Of a stretch of DNA of 9,494 nt, positions 7,488 to 9,494 are shown piece by piece. The notes under the pieces were generated by a model. It was not told the origin of the DNA, searched no databases, and worked only from the letters and a program-made list of their open reading frames with translations. How positions within the stretch are numbered: position 1 is the stretch's first letter; the number at the start of each line of letters is the position of its first letter. This DNA comes from Enterobacteriaceae endosymbiont of Plateumaris sericea. Its GTDB lineage: Bacteria > Pseudomonadota > Gammaproteobacteria > Enterobacterales > Enterobacteriaceae. Location of the stretch: positions 245,397 through 254,890 of the forward strand of contig NZ_CP046224.1 in NCBI RefSeq assembly GCF_012562605.1. Direction: 5' to 3'. The translations under genes and the position numbers were made by a program.

Positions 7488-7567
7488 ATTACTCTAATGT
7501 TCAAAATAAATGAGAAGTAATTAAATTTTTTAAATTACTTCTCATTTGTTTTGAACATTAGAGTAAT
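7488..7567. terminator. 35-bp near-perfect inverted repeat at the lpdA/dapE convergent junction, probable transcription terminator or 3'-end hairpin
   Basis: The arms 7488-7522 and 7533-7567 are reverse complements at 34 of 35 positions. The exception is T7507 against G7548, which in plus-strand RNA is a G-U wobble, so the plus-strand stem is unbroken for 35 pairs. Ten bases separate the arms and can add two A-U pairs and a UUUU loop. It starts 17 bp after the lpdA stop codon and 77 bp beyond the dapE stop codon. Read on the minus strand the stem is followed at once by a T run (the A run at 7484-7488), as in an intrinsic terminator; on the plus strand only a T-containing stretch (7573-7577) follows. 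Position suggests a bidirectional terminator or RNA-stabilising hairpin. The stem is much longer than normal terminators, so a mobile-element remnant or a quasi-palindrome repaired to near-perfection are alternatives. Confidence 0.6.
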
Positions 7568-7644
7568 AAATATTTTTATTAATATGTACAAATATATAAT
7601 AAATTGTTTTTATAATTACTAAAATTATTTTTTTCTATATTAAA

Positions 7645-8817
7645 TTAATTTTTTAATAAAATATCTTTAATAATTTTATAATAAATTTTACTTAATAAAT
7701 AAAGATCATTAATATTAACACATTCATTAATTTTATGAATAGTAGAATTTATAAGTCCTAATTCTATAATTTGTGATTGACTCTTAATAAGAAAACGAGC
7801 ATCAGATGTACCACCATCATTAATAATTGTTGGATATATATTATTTACTATCTTAATATTTTTTTTTACAATATTTATCAAATTTTTTGTATTTAAATTA
7901 TTTTTTTTAGATAAACTTAAAAATGGTAATCCACTAATATTCCATTTTATATTAAATTCTTTAATATATTTTTGAATAATTTTATTAAAAATATTTAAAA
8001 TATTTTTATAACTAATTTCATTATTAAAACGAAAATTTATTTTTAATAAAATATTATCAGGAATAATATTATTTACATTATTTTTTATAGATGATATCAT
8101 ATGTGTAATTTGCATACTAGTTTTTGGAAAAAATTTATTTCCTTTATCCCATTCAATTAATAATAATTCATTTAGAGCAGGAATTATCTGATGAATTGGA
8201 TTATTTGCTAATTTATGGTAAGCAACATGACCTTGTATTCCTTTTACTATTAATTCAATATTTAAAGAACCTCTTCTTCCATTTTTTATATTATCCCCTA
8301 ATATTTTTTTACTTGTAGGTTCTCCTAATATAAAATAATTTAATTTTTCTTTTCTATCTATTAATTTTTGAATAATTTTTTTAGTACCATTAATTGCCAT
8401 TCCTTCTTCATCAGAAGTAATTAAAAAAGCTAAACGTCCATTATAACAATTAGAATATTTATTAAAAAAAAATTTAGCTGCAATAATCATCGCAGCTAAA
8501 GATCCTTTCATATCAACAGAACCACGACCATATAATATATTATTTTTAATAATACCTTGAAAAGGATTATATTTCCATTTTTTTATATTTCCTGGAGGCA
8601 CAACATCTGTATGTCCAGCAAAGACAAGTGTATCTGCTATATTAATATTATTACTACATGCCCAAAAATTTTTAGTATCCTTTATATTAAAAATTTCTAT
8701 ATTAAAATTTAATTCATTTAAATAAGAGATTAAAATCTCTTGACATCCTGCATCATCAGGGCTTATAGAAGGACAATTAATTAATTTTTTTGCTAATGTT
8801 ACTATTTGATTTAACAT
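7645..8817 (-). CDS. dapE: succinyl-diaminopimelate desuccinylase (DapE)
   Basis: Dinuclear zinc hydrolase that converts N-succinyl-LL-2,6-diaminopimelate to LL-diaminopimelate plus succinate, in the cytoplasmic lysine/diaminopimelate pathway that feeds peptidoglycan. M20 peptidase family. The product has 390 residues against 375 in E. coli; the extra length comes from Asn/Lys-rich insertions, for example around residues 300-320. Residues seen: SISPDDAGC (17-25), FAGHTDVVPPG with metal ligand His69 and Asp71, the bridging Asp102 in VDMKGSLAAM, catalytic Glu137 and ligand Glu138 in TSDEEG, Glu166 in GEPTS, GRRGS (180-184), GHVAY (196-200), GGTSDARF and the ligand His361 in IHKINECVN. No Shine-Dalgarno sequence precedes the start; the ATG is chosen because it matches the E. 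coli N-terminus. It follows lon by 57 bp on the same strand and converges on lpdA. Confidence 0.97.
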   Translation of the reverse strand: MLNQIVTLAKKLINCPSISPDDAGCQEILISYLNELNFNIEIFNIKDTKNFWACSNNINIADTLVFAGHTDVVPPGNIKKWKYNPFQGIIKNNILYGRGSVDMKGSLAAMIIAAKFFFNKYSNCYNGRLAFLITSDEEGMAINGTKKIIQKLIDRKEKLNYFILGEPTSKKILGDNIKNGRRGSLNIELIVKGIQGHVAYHKLANNPIHQIIPALNELLLIEWDKGNKFFPKTSMQITHMISSIKNNVNNIIPDNILLKINFRFNNEISYKNILNIFNKIIQKYIKEFNIKWNISGLPFLSLSKKNNLNTKNLINIVKKNIKIVNNIYPTIINDGGTSDARFLIKSQSQIIELGLINSTIHKINECVNINDLYLLSKIYYKIIKDILLKN

Positions 8818-8834
8818 ATTTTTTATTATTTTAA

Positions 8835-8840
8835 ATTATA
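8835..8840 (-). promoter_or_regulatory. candidate -10 element for dapE
   Basis: A perfect TATAAT on the minus strand lies about 17 bp before the dapE ATG, in the 57-bp lon-dapE spacer. The matching -35 position holds only TTTAAA. If used, the mRNA would have a very short leader, in keeping with the absence of a ribosome binding site. In DNA this A/T-rich the match may be chance, and dapE may simply be co-transcribed with lon. Confidence 0.2.
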
Positions 8841-8874
8841 TAAATTAAATAATTATTTTTAAAAATTGAAAATA

Positions 8875-9494
8875 TTATTTGTTATATATCTGATTTTGTA
8901 AAGCTAATAACCATACTTCTTCTATTTTTTTAACAGGAAAAATTTTTAAATCTGTAATAATATTTTTAGGTATATCTTCTAAATCTCTTTTATTTTTTTC
9001 AGGAATTAAAACAGTATGTACTCCTCCTCTATGAGCAGCTAATAATTTTTCTTTCAATCCTCCTATAGGTAAAACTTGTCCTCTTAATGTAATTTCTCCT
9101 GTCATAGCTATATTAGCTTTTACAGGATTATTAGTTAAACATGATATAAGTGCTATACACATTGCGATTCCAGCACTAGGTCCATCTTTAGGTGTAGCAC
9201 CTTCAGGAACATGAACATGTATATCTAATTTTTTATAAAATCTACTGTTTATACCTAATATTTCTGATCGTGCTCTTACTACTGTAAGAGCTGCCTGTAT
9301 TGATTCTTGCATTACTTCACCTAAAGATCCTGTATATGTTAATTTTCCTTTTCCAGGCATACATGCAGTTTCAATTGTTAATAAATCTCCTCCAGATTCT
9401 GTCCATGCTAATCCAGTAACTTGTCCAATAAGATTTTCATTTTCTGCTTTACCATAATCAAATCTTTTTACTCCTAAATATTTTTTTAAATTCA
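8875..9494 (-). CDS. lon: ATP-dependent protease Lon, C-terminal protease domain, 5'-truncated by the window edge
   Basis: The reading frame is open on the minus strand from the right edge to the TAA at 8875-8877 and gives 205 residues; E. coli Lon has 784, so the N-terminal substrate-binding and AAA+ ATPase domains lie beyond the window. Lon degrades misfolded and regulatory proteins in the cytoplasm. The visible part begins in [14 protein letters not shown] (end of the ATPase region) and covers the S16 protease domain: [28 protein letters not shown], the catalytic Ser in [10 protein letters not shown] (visible residue 106), [19 protein letters not shown] with the catalytic Lys (visible residue 149, 43 residues after Ser, the same spacing as Ser679-Lys722 in E. 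coli). The end, [10 protein letters not shown], is a few residues shorter than in E. coli. The Met at 9358-9360 is internal, not the start, as conserved Lon sequence continues upstream. dapE follows 57 bp downstream. Confidence 0.97.
   Translation of the reverse strand, partial: NLKKYLGVKRFDYGKAENENLIGQVTGLAWTESGGDLLTIETACMPGKGKLTYTGSLGEVMQESIQAALTVVRARSEILGINSRFYKKLDIHVHVPEGATPKDGPSAGIAMCIALISCLTNNPVKANIAMTGEITLRGQVLPIGGLKEKLLAAHRGGVHTVLIPEKNKRDLEDIPKNIITDLKIFPVKKIEEVWLLALQNQIYNK

Noticed and set aside
8124..8318. 64-codon open frame on the plus strand inside dapE
   Set aside because: It is the complement of conserved DapE coding sequence and rich in Leu/Ile/Tyr as expected from A/T-rich antisense; nothing supports expression.
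8875..9360. A short separate protease gene starting at 9360
   Set aside because: Lon sequence continues upstream without a stop to the window edge, so this is the C-terminal end of a full lon gene and not a stand-alone protease-domain gene.
1..9494. A novel defence, mobile or biosynthetic system
   Set aside because: Every long open frame is a recognisable housekeeping gene; no unexplained coding space remains apart from short A/T-rich spacers.

Overview
The window reads as a piece of the chromosome of a long-term, genome-reduced gammaproteobacterial symbiont, probably of an insect and related to the Enterobacterales. The reasons are extreme A+T richness (codon third positions almost all A or T, spacers close to pure A/T), proteins that still align nearly end to end with Escherichia coli orthologues, Asn/Ile/Lys-rich drift in linkers, and a gene order that joins loci far apart in E. 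coli. I cannot name the genus from sequence alone. No phage, plasmid, insertion sequence, CRISPR, tRNA or rRNA is visible.

Layout. Positions 1-1470 (+) hold the C-terminal three quarters of parE (topoisomerase IV subunit B), cut by the window edge. A 369-bp spacer of almost pure A/T follows; it has no recognisable gene but should carry the promoter of the next operon. Positions 1840-7470 (+) hold the complete pyruvate dehydrogenase operon: aceE (E1), aceF (E2) and lpdA (E3), with spacers of 11 and 49 bp. The convergent junction that follows contains a 35-bp, nearly perfect inverted repeat (7488-7567). On the minus strand lie dapE (7645-8817) and, upstream of it, the C-terminal part of lon (8875-9494), cut by the right edge.

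How the genes work together. AceE, AceF and LpdA form one complex that turns pyruvate into acetyl-CoA; LpdA would also serve 2-oxoglutarate dehydrogenase and glycine cleavage if those are present. DapE acts in the diaminopimelate/lysine pathway (peptidoglycan, and possibly lysine for a host). Lon is a housekeeping protease and ParE a chromosome decatenation enzyme. These are core genes and I see no new system.

The points most worth attention are: (1) the long hairpin between lpdA and dapE; (2) an AceF with only two lipoyl domains, the second having Ile where the lipoyl-lysine should be; (3) Asn instead of Asp in the AceF HxxxDG active-site motif; (4) three A9-A10 runs in the first 300 bp of aceE.
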